From: Coprococcus sp.
Lineage (GTDB): Bacteria; Bacillota; Clostridia; Lachnospirales; Lachnospiraceae
DNA length: 26,747 nucleotides
Assembly: GCA_016297325.1 (NCBI GenBank)
Contig: JAEDGW010000025.1
Location: 1 to 26,747 of the forward strand
Reading direction: 5' to 3'
This document shows, piece after piece, positions 1-8,301 of this stretch (its first letter is position 1; each line of letters starts with the position of its first letter). The position numbers and the translations under genes are program-made. The notes under the pieces were generated by a model that did no database searches, was not told the origin of the DNA, and worked only from the letters and a program-made list of their open reading frames with translations.

Positions 1-1937
1 TAGCACATATGTGTGTGTATCTGTGTCTCAGCCTTCACACCGCTGTGTGTCAGACGGAATGCAGGTATTGCAAAATCAAGGTATTCTGTATACCAGTCAG
101 ATTTTCTGAGCGGAAGTTTCTCTCTAAGTGCCGCCTCATCTATCTGTATCATCCTGATTCCATGCGCCTCCAGATCCAGCACCTCATCTCTGATCGCAAG
201 CGCTATCTGTGATATAGATTCCTTGATCGATATATCCTCTCTTGGGAATGACCAGTTGAGTATCGTCACCGGACCGGTCAACATTCCCTTCATGATCTTG
301 TCTGTGAGCGACTGCGCATATACAGACCAGTCCACCGTGATCGTTTTTTTACGGTATACGTCACCCCATATCACTGGTGGTTTCACACACCTTGTTCCGT
401 ATGACTGCACCCACGCTTTCTCAGTGAACAGGAAACCTCCAAGAGACTCGCCGAAATACTCTACCATGTCATTTCTCTCATACTCACCATGTACAAGTAC
501 GTCAAGCCCGATATCCTCCTGCCACTTTACACATTCCTTTATTTTGCCCTTCACAAAGTCCACATACTCCTGCTCAGTTATCTCTCCCTTTCTAAGCTGT
601 GCTCTCTGCAACTTTACATCCTTGGTCTGTGGGAATGAACCTATAGTGGTGGTCGGAAGTTCTGGAAGTCCAAACTCCTTCTTCTGGAGAGCCTGTCTCT
701 CACTTCTCTTTGGAAGTCTTACGTAATCCGCCTCAGTCACTGCCGCAAGTCTCTGTCTCACCTCATTGCTGTTACAGTCTCTTGTTCCCGCAAATAACTC
801 CCGATTCTTGTGATATGCCTCAAGTTCTGTATAGTTATAGCTCTCAGCAAGTGTCGCAAGCTCCGAGAGTTCAGTAAGTTTCTCCTCCGCAAATGCAAAG
901 AACTTCAGATAGTCCTGTGACAGCTTCGTCTCATGCTTAAGTGTGTATGGCACATGGAGCAGTGAGCATGATGTAGACAGAACCACATCTATCTTCTTAT
1001 CACGGAGCTGCCCTGCTACCTTGAGAGTCTTGTCGTAATGATTTCTCCATATATTTTTGCCATTTACCAGGCCGGCAAAAAGTACCTTATCCCCAGGGAA
1101 GCCGTATCTGTCTATAAGCTGACCGGTCTGTTTGCCCTCTATAAAATCAAGACCGATTCCGGCAAATGGCATATTTATAATATCCTCATACAAATCCCTC
1201 ACATCACCAAAGTATGTCTGGAGGAGTATCTTACAGTCTGCACGATCTGCAAATATCCTGTCATACACTCTATGGAAAAGTGCCTTATCATCGTCATCCA
1301 TATCCCTCACCAGTGACGGCTCATCAAACTGCAGCCACTCTACATTCTTATAGGCGCACTCGGCGGTGAGCTGTCTGTAAGCCTCTGCCACATCATCAGC
1401 AAAGTCTTCTGCATTCTTTGATCCCACATATCTGCAGAGCTTAAGCATTGTGTACGGTCCTATAACCACAGGCTTTGTCTTGATCCCCAGCTCCCTGGCC
1501 TCCTCGTATTCACCTGTAAGTTTCTCGCAGTCAAGGCTTATCACTGTGTCATCCTCTATCTCCGGAACTATATAGTGATAGTTCGTGTTAAACCACTTCT
1601 TCATCGCAAGCGCCTTCACATCTCCCGACTCGCCCTGGTATCCCCTTGCCATGGCGAAATATATGTCGAGCTTTGATATATTAAGCTCTCTATAACGTTT
1701 TGGTACAATACCAAGAAGAACCGCTGTGTCAAGCACGATATCGTAAAATGAAAAGTCATTGCATGGAATAAAATCTATCCCTGCTGTCACCTGTGTCATC
1801 CAGTGTCTATGTCTGAGAGCTGCGGCAGTGTCTGTAAGCTCCTGCGCCGTTATCTCATGTCTGAAATATTTTTCAGATGCAAATTTTAACTCTCTTAATG
1901 TTCCCACCCTTGGAAATCCTATAACCGATGTCTTCAT
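1..1937 (-). CDS. metE: Cobalamin-independent methionine synthase MetE (3' end outside window)
   Basis: 5-methyltetrahydropteroyltri-L-glutamate:homocysteine methyltransferase, the cytosolic last step of methionine synthesis without B12. The reading frame is open for 645 codons and leaves the window at position 1. It begins MKTSVIGFPRVGTLRELKF, typical of the MetE N-terminal barrel. The second barrel starts at the linker LPTTTIGSFPQT and contains GEYERNDMVEYFGE and DEAALREKLPLR. The last visible residues are HTHMC, the first zinc ligands (His and Cys) of the family; at a usual length of about 750 residues, roughly 110 are missing, including the later zinc ligands. Two ATGs lie in tandem (1940 and 1937). 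The second is preferred because the ribosome site AAGGAGG lies five bases upstream of it. The gene is preceded by its own promoter and a Met-box, and by a LysR regulator gene in the same direction. The identification is very secure. Confidence 0.97.
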   Translation of the reverse strand, partial: MKTSVIGFPRVGTLRELKFASEKYFRHEITAQELTDTAAALRHRHWMTQVTAGIDFIPCNDFSFYDIVLDTAVLLGIVPKRYRELNISKLDIYFAMARGYQGESGDVKALAMKKWFNTNYHYIVPEIEDDTVISLDCEKLTGEYEEARELGIKTKPVVIGPYTMLKLCRYVGSKNAEDFADDVAEAYRQLTAECAYKNVEWLQFDEPSLVRDMDDDDKALFHRVYDRIFADRADCKILLQTYFGDVRDLYEDIINMPFAGIGLDFIEGKQTGQLIDRYGFPGDKVLFAGLVNGKNIWRNHYDKTLKVAGQLRDKKIDVVLSTSCSLLHVPYTLKHETKLSQDYLKFFAFAEEKLTELSELATLAESYNYTELEAYHKNRELFAGTRDCNSNEVRQRLAAVTEADYVRLPKRSERQALQKKEFGLPELPTTTIGSFPQTKDVKLQRAQLRKGEITEQEYVDFVKGKIKECVKWQEDIGLDVLVHGEYERNDMVEYFGESLGGFLFTEKAWVQSYGTRCVKPPVIWGDVYRKKTITVDWSVYAQSLTDKIMKGMLTGPVTILNWSFPREDISIKESISQIALAIRDEVLDLEAHGIRMIQIDEAALREKLPLRKSDWYTEYLDFAIPAFRLTHSGVKAETQIHTHMC

Positions 1938-2001
1938 CATATCCTCCTTATCAATAAATGGCACTTCCTATATGCCAACATCTCTTTCCTTGATGTTGTC
2001 C

Positions 2002-2030
2002 ATTATATATAGACACCGTTTACTTGTATA
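2002..2030 (-). promoter_or_regulatory. Predicted metE promoter
   Basis: On the minus strand a perfect -10 box TATAAT (2007-2002) lies 17 bases after a weaker -35 box TATACA (2030-2025, four of six matches). Transcription would start near 1995, giving a leader of about 58 bases. The leader can form two small hairpins (AACATC with GATGTT, and GGCA with TGCC) before the AAGGAGG ribosome site at 1949-1943. The weak -35 box fits a promoter that needs an activator. Confidence 0.6.
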
Positions 2031-2042
2031 ATACATAAAAAT

Positions 2043-2078
2043 ATGGCGTGGTTATAGTGTAAAACTATACCCACGCCA
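2043..2078 (-). terminator. Hairpin terminator after the LysR gene, enclosing the Met-box
   Basis: The arms ATGGCGTGGTTATAG and CTATACCCACGCCAT pair over 15 positions with one wobble, around a 6-7 base loop. Read on the minus strand the stem is followed by ATTTTTA, so it should act as an intrinsic terminator for the regulator transcript ending at 2145. The upper stem and loop are the Met-box. Confidence 0.65.
2053..2069. promoter_or_regulatory. Met-box (LysR-type MetR operator) upstream of metE
   Basis: The minus strand reads TATAGTTTTACACTATA. It differs at one position from the Met-box TATAGTTTnAAACTATA described for MetR-type LysR regulators of metE in streptococci. Its centre is about 66 bases upstream of the predicted metE start site, the classical position for LysR activation. 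The adjacent gene encodes a LysR regulator. Seen: the palindrome and spacing. Inferred: that this regulator binds here. Confidence 0.7.
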
Positions 2079-2144
2079 TTTCTACATCTTGTTTTCTATG
2101 TCAACTCTATACCAACAGACGGATTTCCATCATCCCGCAGACGT

Positions 2145-3254
2145 TCACTTATTCTTTTTGATCTCTCTCATATGTTCCGCCGCCTTCTCCCTCACATCTC
2201 CGCAGGCAGGCTCTCCGTCATCCCTCATTTCATTGAAACGCCCCCTGTGCTGAAGCTTCCTCTGTGCTTTAACTGAATCTTCCGGCTCGTAGCGCCCCAC
2301 CGTACCATCCTCTTCCGCCGTCGGTACAATGTAATCTCTACCCTTTGTATCCCCCGCCGTGAGATAATTCGCCAGCGCACCGAGGTAGGTATTTCCAAGT
2401 CTGCTGAGGATCGCTTTCCTGTGGACAATATACCCTATCCTCATATCGCTCTCATCCGCCAGCGGCACCGAGATTATATCCTTGCCGTTCAGCTTTTCAT
2501 CTATGACACCGCTGCACACCGTATATCCGTTAAGACCTATCAGCAGATTGAACAGTGTCGCTCTGTCCCTGACTCTTATATTCTTCTTTCTCTCCGTTGT
2601 CGAGAATATTTCCTCCGAGAAGTAAAAAGAATTGTGCTCTCCCTGCTCAAATGACAGATATGGATACACCTCCAGCTCTTCATTTGTTATGATATCGTTC
2701 TTCGCCAGTGGATGCTTTCTGCTTATGAACACGTGAGGCTTTGCCACGAACAGCTTATGGAATTCCAGGTCATTTGCTCTGAGGATCTTGTTCAGCACCT
2801 TCTCATTGAAATCATTCATGAACAATATTCCGATCTCACTTCTCATCCTGGCGACATCCTCTATGATCTCATAGGTCTGTGTCTCCCTTATGCTGAAATC
2901 ATACTCGTCCTGCCCATACCTCTTTATCAGGTCGACAAATGCATTTACCGCAAATGAATAGTGCTGGGTGGACACACAGAAACTCTTCTTGCCGCCATCG
3001 TCCCCCTTGTATTTGTCCTCAAGGACCTTCGCCTGTTCAAGCACCTGTCTGGCATAGCCGAGGAAAACCTCCCCCTCTATGGACGGACTTATTCCTTTAT
3101 TTGATCTGTTAAATATATTTATCCCCATCTCTTTTTCCAGCTCATGAATGGCATTTGTCAGGCTGGGCTGGGATATATACAATCTGTTCGCCGCCTCAGT
3201 GATCGTGCCCGTGTCCGCAACCATCACCACATATCTAAGCTGCTGAAGTGTCAT
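2145..3254 (-). CDS. LysR-family regulator, probable MetR-like activator of metE
   Basis: Transcription factor of 369 residues. Residues 1-60 form the LysR winged helix (MTLQQLRYVVMVADTGTITE, then AANRLYISQPSLTNAIHELE). Residues about 90-295 form the periplasmic-binding-protein-like effector domain. Known LysR proteins of this class end near residue 300. This one carries a further 70 or so hydrophilic, charged residues (for example AEEDGTVGRYEPEDSVKAQR) with no recognised domain. The start is ATG 3254, five bases after AGGTGA; a GTG at 3263 is in frame but overlaps the ribosome site. It lies 45 bases downstream of hydE with no terminator between, and is followed by the Met-box and metE. A role in methionine control is inferred from that context; sulfur or cysteine control is the main alternative. 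Confidence 0.8.
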   Translation of the reverse strand: MTLQQLRYVVMVADTGTITEAANRLYISQPSLTNAIHELEKEMGINIFNRSNKGISPSIEGEVFLGYARQVLEQAKVLEDKYKGDDGGKKSFCVSTQHYSFAVNAFVDLIKRYGQDEYDFSIRETQTYEIIEDVARMRSEIGILFMNDFNEKVLNKILRANDLEFHKLFVAKPHVFISRKHPLAKNDIITNEELEVYPYLSFEQGEHNSFYFSEEIFSTTERKKNIRVRDRATLFNLLIGLNGYTVCSGVIDEKLNGKDIISVPLADESDMRIGYIVHRKAILSRLGNTYLGALANYLTAGDTKGRDYIVPTAEEDGTVGRYEPEDSVKAQRKLQHRGRFNEMRDDGEPACGDVREKAAEHMREIKKNK

Positions 3255-3299
3255 GTTTTTCACCTGCTTTCTAATAAAGGAATCCCCCGCTTATGATAA

Positions 3300-4436
3300 T
3301 CAGTAGTCTCCTCTATCTACAACAACCTGGAATCCGAATGCCTCTGCGCGCCTGTCCAGGCAGCTGCGGCACTGGGCAGATTCCTCCCCCGTGCATATCT
3401 TGTTGTCGTAGAGCTCGTATTTCTTTCGGACTGACACAGGAGACAGATTCGGCATGACCACATTTGCGCCGTGCATAAACCCACGCTCCCTGCCATCCGC
3501 CGCTATCGTACCGAGTGATGTGGTGGATGGTATGAGTGCCTTTGGGAACATCAGTCTCAGCAGGCTTATCATCACCAGCGTCTGCCTTACCGTTCCCTGC
3601 TCCATCTTCGCAAATGGCGTCTCCTTATGTGGAACATACGGTCCTATCCCTATCATCTGTGGCTGCAGCTTCGCAAGAAAATGCAGATCCTCGGCCAGAT
3701 TCACCGGCGTCTGATACGGCGATCCAACCATGAATCCACTTCCCACCTGATATCCAAGACTTTTAAGATCATACAGACATCTGACTCTGTTGTCATAACT
3801 CATCTCCTCAGGGTGGAGTCTTTCATAGTGTGCCCTGTCCGCGGTCTCATGTCTCAGAAGATATCTGTCCGCCCCGGCCATCCGCCACAGCCTGTATGTC
3901 TCATACGGATGCTCGCCAAATGACAGGGTAACGGCACAATCCGGATGTCTCTCCTTGATGCACCTCACTATATCGGCTATATCCTCGTCTGAAAATCCTC
4001 CATCCTCGCCACCCTGAAGCACAAATGTCCTGAAACCAAGCACATATCCCTCATCGGCGCAGGAAAGTATCTGCTCTTTGCTAAGACGGTATCTGTCCAC
4101 GTGACTGTTGCTTTTTCTGATACCACAGTAGTAGCAGTCATTCCTGCAAATGTTTGTAAACTCGATAAGTCCTCTTATGTATATCCTGTTTCCAAACCTC
4201 TGGTGAGCCAGATCGTAAGCCTTCCTTCTGAGATACTCAAAGTCAGTAAGATCATCATGAGAACCCTGAGATTCCCCGGACTTACTCACATTCTGGTCTT
4301 CTCCTGTGACATTCTTCGAATCCGACAAAACTTTTATAACTTCAGCCAGCTCATCGACTCCCGGCAGCTCATCTCTGCCCTGTCCATATTCAAATGTCTT
4401 ATCTATGATCTCTCTAACTGTTCCCATATGATCCAT
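3300..4436 (-). CDS. hydE: [FeFe]-hydrogenase H-cluster maturase HydE (radical SAM)
   Basis: Radical SAM enzyme involved in building the diiron subcluster of [FeFe] hydrogenases together with HydG and HydF. The radical SAM cluster motif is CRNDCYYC (CxxxCxxC) in the context IEFTNICRNDCYYCGIRKSN. Near the C-terminus C-x7-C-x2-C (CTGEESAQCRSC) matches the auxiliary cluster site seen in HydE. FVLQGGEDGG, LRHETAD and SGFMVGSPYQT are typical of the family. Before the barrel there is a hydrophilic insert (SKNVTGEDQNVSKSGESQGS). The frame is open up to 4559, but those extra 41 residues do not resemble HydE and coincide with an odd intergenic stretch. ATG 4436 (weak AGGCAGG) or ATG 4427 are the plausible starts. 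It lies about 16 kb from the hydrogenase gene in this window; hydF and hydG are not here. Confidence 0.93.
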   Translation of the reverse strand: MDHMGTVREIIDKTFEYGQGRDELPGVDELAEVIKVLSDSKNVTGEDQNVSKSGESQGSHDDLTDFEYLRRKAYDLAHQRFGNRIYIRGLIEFTNICRNDCYYCGIRKSNSHVDRYRLSKEQILSCADEGYVLGFRTFVLQGGEDGGFSDEDIADIVRCIKERHPDCAVTLSFGEHPYETYRLWRMAGADRYLLRHETADRAHYERLHPEEMSYDNRVRCLYDLKSLGYQVGSGFMVGSPYQTPVNLAEDLHFLAKLQPQMIGIGPYVPHKETPFAKMEQGTVRQTLVMISLLRLMFPKALIPSTTSLGTIAADGRERGFMHGANVVMPNLSPVSVRKKYELYDNKICTGEESAQCRSCLDRRAEAFGFQVVVDRGDY

Positions 4437-4570
4437 AAACCTGCCTACTAAATAAATAATGTCGAACGTCCAATCTGGCGATACGCAGTAAGTCTTAGTA
4501 CCGCTACAACACGAGACGAACGGGAGCGCACCAAATATGGTAAACCAAGTTCCATCCAAATACTCTCATC
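4437..4570. other. Intergenic stretch between cysteine-cluster gene and hydE, possible dispersed element
   Basis: This 134-base stretch stays open in the hydE frame but its translation is unlike HydE. It has little of the AT-richness of the other gaps. It contains small hairpins (ACCA TATT TGGT; GCG ATA CGC) and the segment CCGCTACAACACGAGACGAA. No terminator, promoter or known RNA motif was recognised. It may be a repeated intergenic element or part of an unrecognised RNA; this is speculative. Confidence 0.3.
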
Positions 4571-5245
4571 CTACTCCGTCATACAAAGCAGACTCCTAAT
4601 GTGCGCAAGCCTCGCATCAAACTGCTCATAGAAATCCTTCTCCACATCATACATCCCCACATACATGACCTGCAGTACCAGCATAGTCTGATTTCTCGCT
4701 GTCTCATCCTCACCGGCACGCATATACTCGATAAGATTTCTCTGCATATCCTTCTGGAACTTGTGCCAGTCATTTATGTACCTCGTATACCTCGGAAGCT
4801 CCTCAGTGTCTATCCATTTCGACACCTTGACCTTAGTCCTGCCCGCACGCTCACACTCATGTATCTGCAGGATATATTTGAATCCGTCATCGGTGTAATA
4901 TCTGCCAAGTGGGAAGAGTCTGCAAAATCCAGGTCTCGCACTGTGGATGCTACACCTGCCCTCATCGTTTAAGAACGGACATTTATTCGCCGTCATCCTT
5001 ATATTGGGGAGTACCAGACCGTCCACCACATTTACCTCAAGTTCCTTCTCAAGAAGCTGTGTGAAGTTCTTTCCGGTCTCCCTGCAAAGCCTCATCACAT
5101 CCAGTGGATCAAGAATGATGGAACTTCCCATCCCAGTGCAGCAGGCGTGACACCCCTTGCACTCATTACAATACGCCTTCACCATATCATTTGCATCGTA
5201 CAATCTTCCATCTGAGATATCTTCCAATTTCTCACTTCTTATCAT
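4571..5245 (-). CDS. YkgJ-family cysteine-cluster protein
   Basis: Cytosolic protein of 224 residues with the CxxCxxCC signature (CNECKGCHACCTGMG) and the second conserved block CPFLNDEGRCSIHSARPGFC-R-x-FPLG. Together these define the YkgJ/UPF0153 family, which is predicted to bind zinc or an iron-sulfur cluster. The C-terminal third is helical and acidic with no further motifs. The start is ATG 5245 with AAAGGA eight bases upstream. It sits between the ECF transporter fusion gene (93-base gap) and hydE (134-base gap) on the same strand. Its role is not known. Neighbouring hydE suggests a link to metal-cluster assembly, but that is inference from position only. Confidence 0.88.
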   Translation of the reverse strand: MIRSEKLEDISDGRLYDANDMVKAYCNECKGCHACCTGMGSSIILDPLDVMRLCRETGKNFTQLLEKELEVNVVDGLVLPNIRMTANKCPFLNDEGRCSIHSARPGFCRLFPLGRYYTDDGFKYILQIHECERAGRTKVKVSKWIDTEELPRYTRYINDWHKFQKDMQRNLIEYMRAGEDETARNQTMLVLQVMYVGMYDVEKDFYEQFDARLAHIRSLLCMTE

Positions 5246-5338
5246 AGCCGTATTCCTTTATCATTTTATTTTCATCATAATAGGTTTGCTCCACAAGATC
5301 TGAGCATCTCTAACTATTTAAAATCATATTTTTTATCT

Positions 5339-8221
5339 CTACAACACGCCAAACTTAATCCTAACCCTGTCCAGCTTCTCCAGAAATGGTCTCGCCACCA
5401 GCCATAACGCAATGACTGTCGCAGTCGCCTGGGCAAGGTCAAATGGGAATCCTGTCACATAGGACGCCATTATCATGCTGAAATTCACATTTGGCTGCCA
5501 CATGATGACAGATGCCGGATTCATGATTCCTCCGTACACCACTATACATATCAATGCGCCAAATATACACAGTCCCAGCTTTGTCATATTTCTTGTCCGC
5601 ACGCTGCTGCCCGCAAAGAACAGCCCGGCAAGGAATCCGACGAGTCCCATGGCAAACATCTGCCACGGAGTCCACGGCCCCTGTCCCATGATGAAATTTG
5701 ACACGAACATAGTCATGGCACCTGTGATAAATCCGCCCTCGCATCCAAATGCCACCCCGGCAATGATGACGATCGCCATGACAGGCGTAAAATTCGGCAA
5801 CATAAAGAATGCAGTTCTTCCTGTCACCGCCAGAGCACACATGACCGCCAGCGTCACTATATCTCTCACCTTAGGTTTCCTGTCCTCAAATGACACGAAG
5901 AACGGAATCATTGCCTCAAGAAGTACAAGCAGTGATATGAAAAAATACTTCTTATCGCCAAGTCGTGCAATTCCAAACCATATCGTTGCAGGTATAAGAA
6001 CAAGCACAGCCACAATACTGACCACTGTCCGCTTTCCGAATCCACGCCCGGCCGAATCCATAACTATCTCTTCATTTTTCTTCTTTGTTATAGGCCTTAT
6101 AGCAACGAGAAGTCCAAATATGGCGGCGATCATGACTCCATATAGTACCAGATATTTTCGCCCTTCAGCCGTCACTGTCATCTGCTGAACAAGCCCCGAC
6201 AGATCTGACACCGACATGGTGTTCCAGAATCCAAATATTATTATAACCGTTGTGACCGCAATGGTCACTATCTGCCAGATACTGAGATTTTCAACCTTTC
6301 TGTCCTTATTCAGAATTATATCCGCAAGCTTATCATCTGATATACCGGCAGTCTCTGACATTTTTGCAGTTTCCGGCTTACCAACATCACCAGATTCACT
6401 TTCAGTTCTCGAATTATCCTCTGTTTCCGGCATGCTCTCATTCCCCGTCCCTTTTCCAGTTCCAGATACATCAGCATCATCACGCCGTGCTGAAAGATCC
6501 TGCTCACCACTGCCATCATCCCCACTGCCATATCCACTACCAGTAGTTCCATTCATATCCATGTCCACGCCATATGCCGCCAGAACATCCTGAACTGTCA
6601 CCGCACCGTCCAGAACATTCCTTGATATTCTGGATGCCGCCGTGGTGAAGAAATTGTTATCCGCCATGTAACTTCTCACATCGCTGACCGTTGCAACCTC
6701 ACCGTCAAACAACAGCGCCACCCTGTCGCCTGCCACCGCGCAGAACTCTATGTCATGGCTGACAACAACTATTGTCTTGCCTCTGCTCTGCAGTTTACGG
6801 AGCATACCGGCAAGCTGCATCTTGAACCCATTGTCCAGGCCCTTTGTCGGCTCGTCCATGAGCAGGATATCCGGATCTGCTATGAGTACCTTCGCCAGGG
6901 CAAGTCTCTGTTTTTCTCCGCCTGACAGATCATAAGGATGTCTGTCCAGAAGATCCTCCAGTCTGCAGAATCTGACTATATCCGCAAGCTGCTGCCTGTC
7001 CTTCGCATCTATAAGCTCATCCCTCACCGAACGCCTTGTAAACAAAAGTTCCGGATTCTGTGGAAGCATACCGGTCCTGAGTCCTTTGGCTATGCGGAGT
7101 TTTCCGCTATACGGTCTGTACACATTTGCGATAAGTGACAGCATCGTTGACTTACCACAGCCGTTGCTTCCATTTATCATAAGTATCTCGTTCTCATATA
7201 TGTCAAGGCTCACCTGCCTGAGTACATCCCCGGCATTCCTCTCGTATCTGAAGCTGATCTCATCCAGACTGCACACCACAGGATGTTCATCCCTGTTCCG
7301 TTTTTCCGGTACTACAGGCTTCCCTCCATTTTCCCGGAATTTCCGGTCATAATCCGAAAGCCACTCCCGGGCATCCGGCACCGTAAGCGGGAGTATCATA
7401 TTCTCTGTATTTTTCTCAAGCCCCATATAGATCTGAACCGAAGCAGGCATGGACAGATAAAGTCCCCTGTCTATCTTCTGCGTCCTGATACTCTCGGCAA
7501 ATCCTCTCACATCGCCGTCATAGATGATCCTGCCATCTTCCATGACCACCGACCTGCTGCACACCGGAAGGACATCCTCCAGACGGTGTTCTGTCATGAT
7601 GATAGTCGTTCCCAGCTCTCTGTTTATCCTCACAAGACTGTTTATAAAATCATTTGCAGCTATAGGGTCAAGCTGGCTCGTAGGCTCGTCCAGTATCAGC
7701 ACCTTAGGCGACATCGCCATGACAGACGCCAGGTTCACAAGCTGTTTCTGGCCACCGGACAGCTCCATCACTTTTCTGTGAAATATATCCCCAAGGCCGA
7801 AGAATGAACCCATCTCCGCAACCCGTCTCCTGACATATCCATTGTCATATCCAAGGCTTTCAAGGCCAAATGCCAGTTCATGCCACACCTTGTCCGTCAC
7901 AAGCTGTGCATTAACATCCTGCCACACAAAACCGATCTGCGATGCAGCCGCCTTATCATCAAGACTGCATATGTCATTACCATCAAAAAGTATCTGTCCC
8001 TTCTTCTTTCCAACCGGAGCCACAGAGGGCTTTAGCTGTCTTAAAAGGGTCGTCTTGCCACATCCGGACCTGCCAAGTATGACGACAAACTCTCCCTGTC
8101 TGACGTGCAGTTCCGCATCCTTTAATGCATCCGGAAGATACGACCTGCCGCTCTCATCATTTCCATCCGGATACGCAAAACTTAATTTATCTATATCAAA
8201 AACATTCTTATAAATATCCAA
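5339..8221 (-). CDS. ECF transporter fusion: two ATPase domains plus S component (A-A'-S)
   Basis: One 960-residue polypeptide carries three of the four ECF importer parts. ATPase 1 (about 8-250): Walker A GRSGCGKTT (50-58), Q-loop WQD, signature LSGGQKQ (154-160), Walker B LILDEP, H-loop TEH. ATPase 2 (about 315-520): GSNGCGKST (351-359), LPQNPE, LSGGEKQ, LLMDEP, SHD. Both have full catalytic sets. A Gly/Ser/Asp/Glu-rich linker (about 555-640) leads to a membrane part (648-945) with about ten hydrophobic segments. The last six (from 788) resemble an ECF S component (TPVMAIVIIAGVAFGCEGGF). The first four (two pairs around 648-778) are extra. The start is TTG 8221 with GAGGA seven bases upstream; no suitable ATG is near. 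The substrate is not evident from the protein alone. The cobalamin riboswitch and DUF4430 neighbours point to a corrinoid. ECF A and S parts are usually separate proteins, so this is a dedicated, single-substrate transporter. Confidence 0.93.
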   Translation of the reverse strand: MDIYKNVFDIDKLSFAYPDGNDESGRSYLPDALKDAELHVRQGEFVVILGRSGCGKTTLLRQLKPSVAPVGKKKGQILFDGNDICSLDDKAAASQIGFVWQDVNAQLVTDKVWHELAFGLESLGYDNGYVRRRVAEMGSFFGLGDIFHRKVMELSGGQKQLVNLASVMAMSPKVLILDEPTSQLDPIAANDFINSLVRINRELGTTIIMTEHRLEDVLPVCSRSVVMEDGRIIYDGDVRGFAESIRTQKIDRGLYLSMPASVQIYMGLEKNTENMILPLTVPDAREWLSDYDRKFRENGGKPVVPEKRNRDEHPVVCSLDEISFRYERNAGDVLRQVSLDIYENEILMINGSNGCGKSTMLSLIANVYRPYSGKLRIAKGLRTGMLPQNPELLFTRRSVRDELIDAKDRQQLADIVRFCRLEDLLDRHPYDLSGGEKQRLALAKVLIADPDILLMDEPTKGLDNGFKMQLAGMLRKLQSRGKTIVVVSHDIEFCAVAGDRVALLFDGEVATVSDVRSYMADNNFFTTAASRISRNVLDGAVTVQDVLAAYGVDMDMNGTTGSGYGSGDDGSGEQDLSARRDDADVSGTGKGTGNESMPETEDNSRTESESGDVGKPETAKMSETAGISDDKLADIILNKDRKVENLSIWQIVTIAVTTVIIIFGFWNTMSVSDLSGLVQQMTVTAEGRKYLVLYGVMIAAIFGLLVAIRPITKKKNEEIVMDSAGRGFGKRTVVSIVAVLVLIPATIWFGIARLGDKKYFFISLLVLLEAMIPFFVSFEDRKPKVRDIVTLAVMCALAVTGRTAFFMLPNFTPVMAIVIIAGVAFGCEGGFITGAMTMFVSNFIMGQGPWTPWQMFAMGLVGFLAGLFFAGSSVRTRNMTKLGLCIFGALICIVVYGGIMNPASVIMWQPNVNFSMIMASYVTGFPFDLAQATATVIALWLVARPFLEKLDRVRIKFGVL

Positions 8222-8301
8222 CGTTATATCCTCTTCTATCTAATATCAACCTGCCTGCATTCATATCTTATCTCATGCTCCATGACTATTATATTGAGAT
8301 T

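Noticed and set aside
1941..2040. SAM riboswitch, T-box or cobalamin riboswitch ahead of metE
   Set aside because: The leader is only about 58 bases with two tiny hairpins and lacks any core motif of these classes.
4437..4559. N-terminal extension of HydE by 41 residues from ATG 4559
   Set aside because: The extra residues do not resemble HydE, no ribosome site precedes ATG 4559, and the gap to the previous gene would fall to 11 bases.
5475..6188. Long plus-strand frame (237 codons) across the ECF fusion gene
   Set aside because: Shadow frame opposite the S-component domain; no ribosome site or recognisable protein. The same holds for long plus-strand frames at 13-726, 7283-7807, 15669-16298, 16935-17474 and 18129-18740.
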